DNA of 43,560 bases from Gammaproteobacteria bacterium (GTDB lineage Bacteria > Pseudomonadota > Gammaproteobacteria > UBA6429 > Thiohalophilaceae), in the NCBI GenBank assembly GCA_030594815.1, contig JAUVEN010000011.1:1-43560 (forward strand), written 5' to 3'. Below are positions 19,107 through 29,341 of this stretch, piece after piece (position 1 is the first letter of the stretch; each line of letters starts with the position of its first letter). The position numbers and the translations under genes were made by a program. Under the pieces are notes generated by a model. The model had not been told where the DNA came from. It saw only the letters and a program-made list of their open reading frames with translations, and did no database searches.

Positions 19107-21440
19107 ATGGCAAAGAATCTCGTCATTGTAGAGTCACCCGCAAAAGCTAAGACAATAAAAAAATACCTGGGTAAGGGTTTTGAAGTTCTGGCATCGTATG
19201 GCCATGTGCGAGATTTATTACCTAAGGAAGGTGCGGTTGATCCGGCAAATGACTTTCATATGAAGTTCCAGCTCATTGAGAAAAATGAAAAGCATGTCGA
19301 TGCCATCGCCAAGGCATTAAAAAAAGCAGACAATTTTTATCTCGCGTCAGATCCGGATCGCGAGGGTGAGGCCATTGCCTGGCATTTGTATGAGATTTTA
19401 AAAGAACGTGGATTATTAAAAGGTAAAACAGTAGGCCGTATTGCTTTTAATGAAGTCACTAAAGGTGCAGTTAAAGCAGCAATAGAAGATCCTCGTGAAC
19501 TTTCACAAGACATGATTGATGCACAGTTAGCGCGTCGTGGCTTGGATTATCTTGTAGGTTTTAATCTCTCTCCATTATTGTGGAAAAAAATTCGCCGTGG
19601 TTTATCTGCTGGTCGCGTGCAAAGCCCTGCATTACGTTTAATTGTTGAACGTGAACTAGATATAGAAAAATTTGATCCAAAAGAATATTGGACTATAGAG
19701 TCAGAGCTTGAAAGTGATAAACAAGCCTTCACTGCAAAATTGACAAAACTTGAAGATAAAAAAATTAGTCAATTTACGATTAACTCAGAAGAAAAAGCGA
19801 AAGCTGCTGAAAAAGTTTTAAATAAAGGTGCTGGTTGTACTAAGAACACCAAAGACTGCAATTTGATAGTAGAAATAATTGAAAAGAAAAAACGTAAACG
19901 TAATCCAACAGCACCTTTTACAACATCTACCATTCAACAGGAAGCATCACGTAAACTCGGTTTTACTACACGTAAAACAATGAGCATTGCACAACAGTTA
20001 TATGAAGGTATTGATCTTGATGGTGAAACTGTTGGTTTGATCACATACATGCGTACTGACTCGGTAAATTTAGCACAAGATGCTTTAGATGAGATTCGTG
20101 CTTATATTTTAGATACGTTTGGTAAAGAGAATTTACCGGATGAGGCGCGCGTTTATAAAACAAAAGCAAAAAATGCCCAGGAAGCACATGAAGCTGTACG
20201 CCCTACTTCTGTTTTGCATGAACCGAAAAAAATTAAAAAATTTTTAACTAAAGATCAATTTCGCTTATACGATTTAATTTGGAAGCGTACGGTTGCTTGT
20301 CAAATGATTCATGCAACGTTAGATACTGTTGCGGTAGATATGTCAGCAGGCGATGGAAATATTTTCCGCGCTAATGGTTCTACTCTTGTAAAACCTGGCT
20401 TTATGGCGGTTTATTTAGAAAGTCAGGATGACTCTAAAGCGCCTGCAGATGATAAAGATCGCTTACTACCACCAATGGAAGAAGGCGATAAAATCAAATT
20501 GATTAAAATTGTTCCTGAACAGCATTTTACTGAGCCACCACCACGTTTCTCAGAAGCAAGCTTGGTTAAGGCGTTAGAAGAATTTGGTATTGGCCGACCT
20601 TCGACTTATGCGTCAATTATTTCAACATTACAATCACGTGAATATGTTGAGATGGATAAGAAACGATTTATTCCAACCGATGTTGGGCGCATTGTTGCGA
20701 AGTTTTTAACTGAACATTTCACTCAGTACGTGGATTATGACTTCACCGCGAAAATGGAAGATCACCTTGATGCCATTTCTCGTGGTGAAGAAAAATGGGT
20801 GCCTATGATGAAAGAATTTTGGCAACCGTTTAAAGATTTGGTTGTTGATAAAGAAGCATCGGTTGATCGTAAAGATGTCACCCATGAGCAGATAGAAGAA
20901 AAATGTCCTAAGTGTGGCGGAGGCATGGCTATTCGTTTAGGTCGTCGTGGTCGTTTTATCGGTTGTAATGATTATCCTGATTGTGACTACACGCGCAACG
21001 TTAACGAAGATGCTGACTCTGAACCTGAAGTCATTGAAGATCGAAAGTGCCCTGAGTGCGAATCTGATTTAATCATTAGGCATGGTCGCTACGGAAAATT
21101 TATTGGCTGTAGTAATTATCCTGAATGTAAACATATTGAACCTCTAGAAAAGCCACAAGACATGAAAGTGGAATGTCCGGAGTGCCATAAAGGCACTATG
21201 CTTAAGCGGAAATCACGTAAAGGTAAAATATTCTTTTCTTGTGAGCATTACCCCGATTGTACTTATGCAGTATGGAATGAACCCATTAATGAAGCATGTC
21301 CGGATTGCGGTTGGCCTATGTTAACGATTAAAACGACAAAACGTCGTGGTACGGAAAAAGTGTGTCCGCAAAAAGACTGTAACTTCACTGAAGCAGTAGA
21401 AACAGAAGATAACGAAGAAAGTGAAGAAGAAGCAAGTTAA
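19107..21440 (+). CDS. topA: DNA topoisomerase I
   Basis: Type IA topoisomerase that relaxes negative supercoils. The Toprim domain is at the N-terminus (LVIVESPAKAKTIKKYLG, and SDPDREGEAIAWHL with its catalytic acids). The active-site tyrosine is in GLITYMRTDS, near residue 314. The C-terminus carries four zinc-ribbon-like repeats, starting CPKCGGG, CPECESD, CPECHKG and CPDCGWP; the first three end in YPDC or YPEC. The last lacks the YPDC ending and has CPQKDC in its place. Length is 777 residues, shorter than E. coli TopA (865) but usual for this lineage. Its end overlaps tsaC by 20 bases. Confidence 0.98.
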   Translation: MAKNLVIVESPAKAKTIKKYLGKGFEVLASYGHVRDLLPKEGAVDPANDFHMKFQLIEKNEKHVDAIAKALKKADNFYLASDPDREGEAIAWHLYEILKERGLLKGKTVGRIAFNEVTKGAVKAAIEDPRELSQDMIDAQLARRGLDYLVGFNLSPLLWKKIRRGLSAGRVQSPALRLIVERELDIEKFDPKEYWTIESELESDKQAFTAKLTKLEDKKISQFTINSEEKAKAAEKVLNKGAGCTKNTKDCNLIVEIIEKKKRKRNPTAPFTTSTIQQEASRKLGFTTRKTMSIAQQLYEGIDLDGETVGLITYMRTDSVNLAQDALDEIRAYILDTFGKENLPDEARVYKTKAKNAQEAHEAVRPTSVLHEPKKIKKFLTKDQFRLYDLIWKRTVACQMIHATLDTVAVDMSAGDGNIFRANGSTLVKPGFMAVYLESQDDSKAPADDKDRLLPPMEEGDKIKLIKIVPEQHFTEPPPRFSEASLVKALEEFGIGRPSTYASIISTLQSREYVEMDKKRFIPTDVGRIVAKFLTEHFTQYVDYDFTAKMEDHLDAISRGEEKWVPMMKEFWQPFKDLVVDKEASVDRKDVTHEQIEEKCPKCGGGMAIRLGRRGRFIGCNDYPDCDYTRNVNEDADSEPEVIEDRKCPECESDLIIRHGRYGKFIGCSNYPECKHIEPLEKPQDMKVECPECHKGTMLKRKSRKGKIFFSCEHYPDCTYAVWNEPINEACPDCGWPMLTIKTTKRRGTEKVCPQKDCNFTEAVETEDNEESEEEAS

Positions 21441-22005
21441 GACAGAAATAAATCAAATAGAGCAAGCCGTAAAGATACTACAACAAGGTGGTACCATCGC
21501 TTATCCAACGGAAGCGGTTTATGGACTTGGTTGTGATCCTAAGAATATGTCTGCGATTAAAAATATTTTAAGACTTAAACATCGTGAAAAAGAAAAAGGT
21601 TTAATTCTTGTCGCAGCAGATATTGAACAACTCAAAGCCTATGTATTGCCTTTAGATAAAGACATCGAAAAAAAACTGCATGATAGTTGGCGGGATGCAA
21701 GCAAGGCAGTTACCTGGTTGGTACCTGTTGATAAAACAGTATCTGATTATCTCAAAGGACAATTTAATACGCTTGCAATTAGAGTAAGCCATCATCCAGC
21801 GGTAAAAGAATTGTGCAAACAATTTGGTGGTGCAATTGTATCTACCAGTGCAAATATTTCAAACCAGGAAGCAGCGCGAACAGCTGAACAAGTTAAACAA
21901 ATCTTTGAAAATAAAATTGATTATATTATCGAAGGTGAAACAGACATTAATGCACAACCGAGTGAAATTCGTGATGCGTTAACTGATAAAATAATACGAA
22001 AATAA
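21421..22005 (+). CDS. tsaC: Threonylcarbamoyl-AMP synthase (Sua5/YrdC family)
   Basis: Makes threonylcarbamoyl-AMP from threonine, bicarbonate and ATP for the t6A37 modification of ANN-decoding tRNAs. The signature GGTIAYPTEAVYGLGCDP (about 24-41) and LKHREKEKGLILVAADIEQLK match TsaC closely, as does VSHHPAVKELCKQFGGAIVSTSANIS. At 194 residues it is the short TsaC form without the Sua5 extension. The only plausible start is GTG at 21421, inside the 3' end of topA, suggesting translational coupling. Confidence 0.95.
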   Translation: MKKKQVKTEINQIEQAVKILQQGGTIAYPTEAVYGLGCDPKNMSAIKNILRLKHREKEKGLILVAADIEQLKAYVLPLDKDIEKKLHDSWRDASKAVTWLVPVDKTVSDYLKGQFNTLAIRVSHHPAVKELCKQFGGAIVSTSANISNQEAARTAEQVKQIFENKIDYIIEGETDINAQPSEIRDALTDKIIRK

Positions 22006-22011
22006 AATATA

Positions 22012-22185
22012 GCCACAAAGGACACGAAGAACACCAAGGAAAAATATTTGTAGCCTAGATGAAGCATAGCGTAATCTAGGAATTCCAAGCTCATCTCATT
22101 AAATTTCCCAGATTACGCTATGCTTCATCTGAGCTACGAGTTAAATTTTTTGGATCTTCTTGGTGGTCTTCGTGTCCTTGGTGGC
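22012..22185. repeat. Composite palindromic repeat D2
   Basis: Outer arms GCCACAAAGGACACGAAGAA (from 22012) and the inverse ending TCTTCGTGTCCTTGGTGGC at 22185 belong to the same family as 5389-5549 and 23221-23345. Where D1 and D3 hold the GGGGAACA palindrome, this copy holds a different nested palindrome (22050-22137). It fills nearly all of the 207 bases between tsaC and hemF, so the hemF promoter either lies in it or hemF is read through from tsaC. Confidence 0.85.
22050..22137. repeat. Nested palindrome E inside repeat D2
   Basis: GTAGCCTAGATGAAGCATAG (from 22050) is repeated inverted at 22107-22137, about 28 of 31 matching. The motif (GTAGCC..GATGAAGC..AGCGTAATC) is a type of intergenic palindrome met in many beta- and gammaproteobacteria (general knowledge). 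It sits at the centre of repeat D2 as if inserted there. Confidence 0.8.
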
Positions 22186-22191
22186 CAATAA

Positions 22192-23220
<1,029 letters not shown>

Positions 23221-23223
<3 letters not shown>

Positions 23224-23345
23224 CCACGAAGGACACCAAGAAAAAATAAAAAACCACGGGGAACACGGGGTTCACTGGGAATTATTATTTTTTACTCCGT
23301 GTTTTCCCAGTGGTTCAATCTTATTTTACTTGGTGTCCTTAATTG
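23221..23345. repeat. Composite palindromic repeat D3 between convergent hemF and dctM
   Basis: Left arm TAGCCACGAAGGACACCAAG (23221) and inverse right arm ending ACTTGGTGTCCTT before 23341, with the nested palindrome CCACGGGGAACACGGGGTTC (from 23254) against GTGTTTTCCCAGTGG (near 23299). The hemF stop codon TAG (23221-23223) and the dctM stop (TTA on this strand, 23339-23341) both lie in the arms, so the element is the entire space between the genes. It may end transcription in both directions. Confidence 0.85.
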
Positions 23346-24724
23346 CCATAAATAAGCGTTGGCAGCCACGTTGCCAGTTCTGGCCAGAACACCAAAATAG
23401 CCATGGTAAATATCTGTATTCCAATAAAAGGCATTACACCTTTATATATAGCGCTGGTAGGAATTTCTTTTGGTGCAACACCTCGTAAATAAAATAAAGC
23501 AAAACCAAATGGAGGGGTTAAGAAAGAAGTTTGTAAATTGATTGCAAACATAATTCCTAACCAGACCGGATCGATACCCATGGTGAATAAAATGGGTGCG
23601 ACGATAGGTACCATGACAAAAGTGATTTCGATAAAGTCGAGAATAAAGCCAAGTAAAAACATCACCAGCATTACAATGAACATCGCGCTGATAACGCCAC
23701 CCGGTAAGTCGGTTAAAATTTCACGTACAACATCGTCACCACCAAATCCCCTGAATACCAATGAAAATAAAGAAGCGCCGATAAAAATTAAAAATACCAT
23801 GCTGGTAATGCGCAGAGTATCGCGCATAACGTGTTGTAAAATTTCAAGGTTAAATTGACGCTGGCTTGTGGCGAGTAAAATTGCACCCATGGCACCAACT
23901 GAAGCTGCTTCAGTCGGCGTGGCTAATCCACCTAAAATTGAACCTAAAACGGCAAGTATTAAAAATAAGGGTGGAAATAAAACTTTGAGTATACGAACAA
24001 AAAGTTCTCCATTATTAATATCACGTTCATTTTCAGGTATGGCAGGCATTAAATCAGGTTTGATATAAGCCATTACAATGAGATAAATAATATATAAAAC
24101 AACAAGCAATAAACCGGGGACTAAAGCTCCAGCAAATAAATCACCAACAGAAACAGTTTTGGGGGCGAAGATACCCATGTCGAGTTGAGCTTGTTGATAA
24201 GCAGAAGATAAAACATCACCGAGTAAAATAAGAATTATCGAAGGAGGGATAATTTGACCTAAAGTACCTGAAGCACAAATAGCACCGGTGGCTATTGCCG
24301 GATCATAGCCACGTTTTAACATGGTCGGTAATGATAGTAATCCCATTGTTACAACAGTGGCACCCACAATTCCGGTACTTGCGGCGAGTAACATTCCAAC
24401 CAGGATAACTGATATACCTAAACCACCTCGCATAGAGCCAAATAAAAGTGCCATGGTGTCGAGTAATTTATCTGCGACTTTAGATTTTTCTAACATGACG
24501 CCCATAAAAATAAATAAGGGTACGGCGATTAACGTCATATTGGTCATAATGCCGTATAGACGATTAGGTAATGCCGTTAAAAATGCGGTATCAAAGGTAC
24601 CGGTGAGAATGCCGATAAAGGAAAACAAAAGTGCGGTGCCAGCTAAAGCGAATGCAACAGGGTAACCTGTTAAAAGTACAAGGCAAACAGTGATAAATAA
24701 AAGCAAAGCCATAACTTCAGGCAT
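23339..24724 (-). CDS. TRAP transporter large permease subunit (DctM family)
   Basis: Main membrane subunit of a tripartite ATP-independent periplasmic transporter, which imports organic acids or similar solutes with the sodium gradient. The 461 residues form about twelve hydrophobic segments; the ends MALLLFITVCLVLLTGYPVAFALAG and, inside, GAICASGTLGQIIPPSIILI (near 155) are hallmarks of DctM, as is LATPTEAASVGAMGA (near 275). It lies 2 bases after the small subunit gene. The usual periplasmic receptor DctP is not in the window, so the substrate cannot be inferred. The last codons and stop fall in a repeat arm. Confidence 0.95.
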   Translation of the reverse strand: MPEVMALLLFITVCLVLLTGYPVAFALAGTALLFSFIGILTGTFDTAFLTALPNRLYGIMTNMTLIAVPLFIFMGVMLEKSKVADKLLDTMALLFGSMRGGLGISVILVGMLLAASTGIVGATVVTMGLLSLPTMLKRGYDPAIATGAICASGTLGQIIPPSIILILLGDVLSSAYQQAQLDMGIFAPKTVSVGDLFAGALVPGLLLVVLYIIYLIVMAYIKPDLMPAIPENERDINNGELFVRILKVLFPPLFLILAVLGSILGGLATPTEAASVGAMGAILLATSQRQFNLEILQHVMRDTLRITSMVFLIFIGASLFSLVFRGFGGDDVVREILTDLPGGVISAMFIVMLVMFLLGFILDFIEITFVMVPIVAPILFTMGIDPVWLGIMFAINLQTSFLTPPFGFALFYLRGVAPKEIPTSAIYKGVMPFIGIQIFTMAILVFWPELATWLPTLIYGN

Positions 24725-24726
24725 CG

Positions 24727-25233
24727 TCAGGCTTCCTTACTGGATTTAATGAGTAAAAGGCTTTTTAAAGAAAGTGCTGTACCTTGTATCATTAATAGGA
24801 CGGGCATAATTAATAATGCTGTTTTTAAAATATAAACATAAGCTAAGCCACCGGCTTCACCAGATTCCTCAAATTGAGACCATGAAGTTAATACATAATC
24901 CCAGCTACTAAAGAGTATGAATAAACATACTGGAAATAACAGTAATAAGGTGCCGAGTAAATCAACTAATGCTTTATTCTTTGGATTCATTTTGCGATAA
25001 AAAATATCAACACGAACATGACTATCATGTTTAAGGGTATAGGCCGCTCCGAGCATGAAGACAAAAGCATGCATGTAAGAGATAGACTCTTGCATGGCGA
25101 TTGATCCAATATCAAATACATATCGCAGAACAACAACAATAAACGTTACTACCACAATAAATAGAGTGAGCCAGGCAAGATATCTTCCGGACAGCTCACT
25201 TGTTTGCTCAAGTTTATTAATAATGTTTTGCAT
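24727..25233 (-). CDS. TRAP transporter small permease subunit (DctQ family)
   Basis: Small membrane subunit of the TRAP transporter. The 168 residues contain four predicted transmembrane segments (about 18-40, 53-72, 90-112, 132-155), with YVFDIGSIAMQESISYMHAFVFMLGAAYTLKHDSHVRVDIF at the second segment, of which the QE-S-Y-H-F-G-A-Y pattern and HVRVD are typical of DctQ. It is the first gene of the two-gene unit; the 261-base gap upstream, shared with the divergent kinase, should hold both promoters. Confidence 0.93.
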   Translation of the reverse strand: MQNIINKLEQTSELSGRYLAWLTLFIVVVTFIVVVLRYVFDIGSIAMQESISYMHAFVFMLGAAYTLKHDSHVRVDIFYRKMNPKNKALVDLLGTLLLLFPVCLFILFSSWDYVLTSWSQFEESGEAGGLAYVYILKTALLIMPVLLMIQGTALSLKSLLLIKSSKEA

Positions 25234-25494
25234 ATTGATTGCTCAAAAAATCATGAGTGGTTTTGATAAAGCGGTATAGTTTGTACTTTAAAGCATTAAA
25301 AATCAAACATTTAAGCAGTAACCGTTAAAGATAGAAGGTTATATGATTTACTTGTGTGCGATTAATCATAGTAAGTGGTCATTAGGGTATACGTGTAGAT
25401 ATTAAATGTTGGTTTGGAGCTGAAATAGGATTATTGTAATAGATAAATAAAAACAGATTTTTCTGTATGAAGAATTCTATGTTGGTACATTCAA

Positions 25495-28149
25495 GTGCTT
25501 GATAAAAAACAAACTTTAACAAATGAATATTTTAATTTTTCATCCTGGCTAATTCCTTTTGGCTTAGCTGCGCTTCTTATTTTAAGTAGTTTCTCAAGTT
25601 TTATTTTATTTCATACGTTGGCAGAATTGTTTGCCATAATTATTGCTGTGTTAATGTGTGTTGTCGCATGGCAAATGTATCCATTTACAAAGAATAATTT
25701 TTTAATGTATTTGGGCGTTGGTTATTTTTGGATAGCATGTTTAGATTTAGCACATGTTTTAAGTTATAAAGGTTTGGCAATAATTCCTGACTCTACGGTA
25801 GACACACCGATACAAATCTGGATTATTGCACGTTACTTTGAAGCATTACTCTTAGTTAGCGCACCCTGGTTTTTGAGCCATGATTTAAATCGAAAAAATA
25901 TTTTTGTTATATTTGGAATAGTTGTAGTCAGTTTTACATACTTGATATTCGAAACAAATATATTCCCCGTTACCTTTATAGAAGGTCAAGGTTTAACGTC
26001 TTTTAAGGTTGTTAGTGAATACATTATTATTTCAATTCTTATAGCGGCAATATTTCATTTAAAAAAACAGGAACAATTACTCGATAAAAATATTGTTAAC
26101 GTTATGGTGTTTGCAATAGCATTAACCATGGGTGCTGAACTTGCTTTTACCTTTTATGTTGATCTATATGGATTATCCAATCTAGTCGGCCATATCTTTA
26201 AGCTGTTTTCATTTTGGTTGATTTTTATGGCAATGGTGAAAACCACATTAAAAGAACCTTTCCTGGTTATGTCCAAAGGTGCATCTACCTATGACGCAAT
26301 TCCTGATGCAACGATCGTGGTAGATGAAAATGGTGTTATACGTCAGGCGAATAATGCAGCATGTCAAATTTCTAAACAGGATTGTGAGCAGGATGAGATG
26401 GTTGGGAAAAGTAATCATGACTTATTTCATCCTGAGAATACTAAAATAGAACATTGCCCGGTGTGCCAGGCGATTATAAATAATGCTGAGTTAAGAGGGT
26501 TAGAGCTTCAGGTTGATAATGAGGGTCATTGGTTCGATTTCTCACTTTCGCGTGTTACAGGTGCTTCGCATCTTAATGGCATAGTAGAAGTAATACGTGA
26601 TATCACGCAACGTAAACTTGCAGAAGATAAAGTTAAAGAGCTGGATATATTAAAGAACTCTATTGTAGAAAATTTACCCAGTATGTTATTTGTAAAAGAT
26701 GCAAAAGATAATCGGTATGTTGAATGGAATAAGGCAGCAGAAGAATTAACAGGTATTTTAAAGGATGATATTTTAGGTAAAGATGATTTCAGTTTTTGGC
26801 CAAAAGAAGAAGCACAGTTTTTTATTGAGAAAGACAAAGAGGTTATTAAAAACAAAAAATTATTTGATATTCCTGAAGAACCTCTTACTACAAAATATAA
26901 AGGATTAAGGACGTTACATACCAAAAAAATCCCTATATTTGATGGCAATGGGAAAGCAAAATATTTACTTGGTATCTCGGAAGATATAACAGATAAATTA
27001 AAAACAGAAAATATGCTGCATCGTTCACAAAAAATGGATGCGGTAGGGCAAATGTCAGGCGGTATTGCACATGACTTTAATAATCAGATGGGTGTGATAT
27101 TAGGTTACGCAGAATTATTGTCAGAACAGGATTTAACAAAAGAGCAGTTAAAATGGATTGAAGCTGTTCGTATTGCAGCACAGCGTTGTGCGGATCTAAC
27201 CCAGCAATTATTAATTTTTTCACGTAGCGGAGAAGTTAATAAACAAGTTGTTAATGTAAATACACTATTTACAGAAATGGAAGTTCTTATTCAACGTACA
27301 GTAACACCAGAAGTAAACGTTAAATATTTTATGAGTGATGATTTATGGAAGACGGATGTTAACCCGGGTGAATGTAAAGATGCATTACTTAATCTTGTTT
27401 TGAATGCACGTGATGCGATGCCTGATGGTGGTTCTTTATTAATTGAAACAACAAATATTACTTTAAATAAAAATAGTGCTTTAACTCTTCCCAATATATC
27501 AGCAGGTGAATATGTTCAGATTATGATCAGTGATTCAGGTATCGGAATCGGTGAAGATGTTTTTGAACATGTATTTGAGCCCTTTTTTACTACTAAAGAT
27601 GTTGGTAAAGGCACGGGCCTGGGTTTAGCAATGGTTTATGGATTTGTACATCGTTATGATGGTGATGTTTTATTAGAAAGCACAGTAGGTGAAGGTACAA
27701 CCTTTAGAATTTATTTGCCGCGTTCCATTGAGAACAATGCAAGTGAAACTTCGGTACCATTTAAAAATAAAGTTTATCCAAAAGGTAATGAAAGCATACT
27801 TGTGGTTGATGATGAGGAGGCGCTGTTAACTTTTGCAGAACAAATTTTAAAAAAGTGGGGCTATGAAGTGTATTTCGCTAAAAATGCGGCAGAAGCTATC
27901 GTTATTTTAGAGAAATCATCGATCGATTTATTATTTACAGATGTGGTGATGCCCGGAAAGGTAAATGGTTATGAATTGGCAGAAAAAGCGCTACAAAAAA
28001 ATTCAGATTTAAAAGTTTTAATAACCTCGGGGTATGCCGATAAGTTTGGTGATAATAAAGAATATGCTAAATATGGGTTTGAATTAATTTCAAAACCTTA
28101 CGATATTGGTGAACTGGCAGTAAAATTGCGAGAGTTACTGGATAAATAG
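25495..28149 (+). CDS. MASE3-PAS-PAS hybrid sensor histidine kinase
   Basis: Membrane sensor kinase with a fused receiver, 884 residues. About residues 15-250 form a MASE3 sensor of seven or so helices (FHTLAELFAIIIAVL, YFWIACLDLAHVLSYKG). PAS 1 (about 265-375) contains the paired cysteines HCPVCQAI seen in many PAS domains; PAS 2 is at about 385-500. Phospho-acceptor H526 is in GGIAHDFNNQMGVILGYAEL. HATPase motifs are NLVLNARDAM, DSGIGIGED and GKGTGLGLAM. The receiver (about 765-880) has the acceptor D816 in LLFTDVVMPG. GTG at 25495 is the first usable start after an in-frame stop; there is no clear ribosome site. There is no DNA-binding output and no cognate regulator adjacent. It is divergent from the TRAP genes, so it may control them (inference). 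Confidence 0.92.
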   Translation: MLDKKQTLTNEYFNFSSWLIPFGLAALLILSSFSSFILFHTLAELFAIIIAVLMCVVAWQMYPFTKNNFLMYLGVGYFWIACLDLAHVLSYKGLAIIPDSTVDTPIQIWIIARYFEALLLVSAPWFLSHDLNRKNIFVIFGIVVVSFTYLIFETNIFPVTFIEGQGLTSFKVVSEYIIISILIAAIFHLKKQEQLLDKNIVNVMVFAIALTMGAELAFTFYVDLYGLSNLVGHIFKLFSFWLIFMAMVKTTLKEPFLVMSKGASTYDAIPDATIVVDENGVIRQANNAACQISKQDCEQDEMVGKSNHDLFHPENTKIEHCPVCQAIINNAELRGLELQVDNEGHWFDFSLSRVTGASHLNGIVEVIRDITQRKLAEDKVKELDILKNSIVENLPSMLFVKDAKDNRYVEWNKAAEELTGILKDDILGKDDFSFWPKEEAQFFIEKDKEVIKNKKLFDIPEEPLTTKYKGLRTLHTKKIPIFDGNGKAKYLLGISEDITDKLKTENMLHRSQKMDAVGQMSGGIAHDFNNQMGVILGYAELLSEQDLTKEQLKWIEAVRIAAQRCADLTQQLLIFSRSGEVNKQVVNVNTLFTEMEVLIQRTVTPEVNVKYFMSDDLWKTDVNPGECKDALLNLVLNARDAMPDGGSLLIETTNITLNKNSALTLPNISAGEYVQIMISDSGIGIGEDVFEHVFEPFFTTKDVGKGTGLGLAMVYGFVHRYDGDVLLESTVGEGTTFRIYLPRSIENNASETSVPFKNKVYPKGNESILVVDDEEALLTFAEQILKKWGYEVYFAKNAAEAIVILEKSSIDLLFTDVVMPGKVNGYELAEKALQKNSDLKVLITSGYADKFGDNKEYAKYGFELISKPYDIGELAVKLRELLDK

Positions 28150-28167
28150 TGCATGATGGCGGATGTT

Positions 28168-28362
28168 TTATACACAATAGTGTTAAGAGCTTGATTTGGG
28201 GGTTATATTAAAGATTTTTGTTATTTTGTGCTATAAAAATAATATAACATATTGTTTTTATTGATATTTTGTGCTGATTTTTGGACATTGAGATTTTAAA
28301 TGCTTTATTACTTTACGCCAACTATAAGGTACATAAGAAGCTTATCCACCGAGTTATCCACA
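28168..28362. promoter_or_regulatory. DnaA-box-like cluster flanking an AT-rich segment
   Basis: Three 9-mers fit the DnaA box TTATNCACA: TTATACACA at 28168-28176 (exact), TTATCCACC at 28342-28350 (one mismatch) and TTATCCACA at 28354-28362 (exact), the last two 12 bases apart. Between them is an AT-rich stretch (about 28200-28320) with an 11-base direct repeat TATTTTGTGCT at 28222 and 28265. This could bind DnaA as a titration or secondary site or, less likely, be an origin. No protein gene lies in the 215-base gap between the convergent kinase and thrB genes. Confidence 0.5.
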
Positions 28363-28364
28363 GC

Positions 28365-29315
28365 TTATTCGCTGTTTATCGCTTCAATTACCGGCTTTAT
28401 GTGGTTTTGTAGTATGCGCTGGTATTCTTTTGGCTCTTTACAGTGCGTAAGGTCGCCTTCTCGCTGAATGAATGAGTCCTCAAGCCGGGACAACCAGAAT
28501 CGCATCGCAGCCATTCTAAGCATTATTGGCCATGCATTAACTTCGGCGGTAGTGAGTTTTCGTATGGTTTGGTAACTTTTTAAGAATGTATTCATTAGTT
28601 TTTCGACTAATTTGCCATTTTCATCTGTACACCATGCATTAACAGTAATTGCGATGTCATATAAATAGTTGTCATAACAAGCATCGTAAAAATCAATAAT
28701 TCCACTTAATTGATCATTTTCAAATAAGGCATTGTCTTTGAATAAATCGGCATGAATGATGCCTTTAGGTAAATCACTATCATCAAATGATCGATAAGCT
28801 TCTAATTCACTCAATAATAATTCAGAGTCATTATTGGATAGTTTGTTTAACATCTTTTTGGCAGTATTTTCGCGCCAATCTTTCCCGCGCCTGTTTTGTA
28901 AAGATTGAGGAGAAATGGATAAAGGTGTGATATGAAGTTTAGCCAGTTCAACAGCAATGGCTTTGCATTGCATAAGATTAACCGAACTTACATTTTTTCC
29001 TTTCAAACGTGTAACAAAGGTGAAGGGTTTATTTTTTATTGCATTAATAACGTGTTTATTAATGTCTTCCCGTGGTTGTGGACAAGCAATGCCCGCATTT
29101 GAAAGATCTTGCAACAATGAAAGATAAAGTTTTAATTCATTTTGATTAATTTTTTCAAACAGTGTGAATACATATTCACCCTTTGTCGTAGTAATAAAGT
29201 AGTTTGTGTTTTCTATACCTGCTTGAATGCCCTGGGAACGTATAAAGTCACCAAGGTCATAGAAATTTAATATTTCAGAAAATTCTTTATCTGAAATAGA
29301 GGTATAGACAGACAT
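28365..29315 (-). CDS. thrB: Homoserine kinase, ThrB2 (APH-like) type
   Basis: Phosphorylates homoserine in threonine synthesis. The 316-residue protein belongs to the choline/aminoglycoside-kinase fold form found in Pseudomonas and relatives, not the GHMP form of E. coli. It begins MSVYTSISDKEFSEILNFYDLG and has GIENTNYFITTTKGEYVFTLFE in the nucleotide-binding lobe. The catalytic loop is IHADLFKDNALFE (about 190-202) and the metal-binding DFYDA follows near 208. It is the third gene of a LOG-DUF2782-thrB unit, an arrangement conserved next to polA in Pseudomonas-like genomes. Its stop is 3 bases from a DnaA-box-like site. Confidence 0.95.
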   Translation of the reverse strand: MSVYTSISDKEFSEILNFYDLGDFIRSQGIQAGIENTNYFITTTKGEYVFTLFEKINQNELKLYLSLLQDLSNAGIACPQPREDINKHVINAIKNKPFTFVTRLKGKNVSSVNLMQCKAIAVELAKLHITPLSISPQSLQNRRGKDWRENTAKKMLNKLSNNDSELLLSELEAYRSFDDSDLPKGIIHADLFKDNALFENDQLSGIIDFYDACYDNYLYDIAITVNAWCTDENGKLVEKLMNTFLKSYQTIRKLTTAEVNAWPIMLRMAAMRFWLSRLEDSFIQREGDLTHCKEPKEYQRILQNHIKPVIEAINSE

Positions 29316-29341
29316 AAAAGACTATTATGAAGGGTAAAGGA

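Noticed and set aside
28168-28362. Calling the DnaA-box cluster the chromosomal origin
   Set aside because: None of dnaA, dnaN, rpmH or mnmG is in the window and the atp operon would be transcribed toward it; kept only as a candidate DnaA-binding region.
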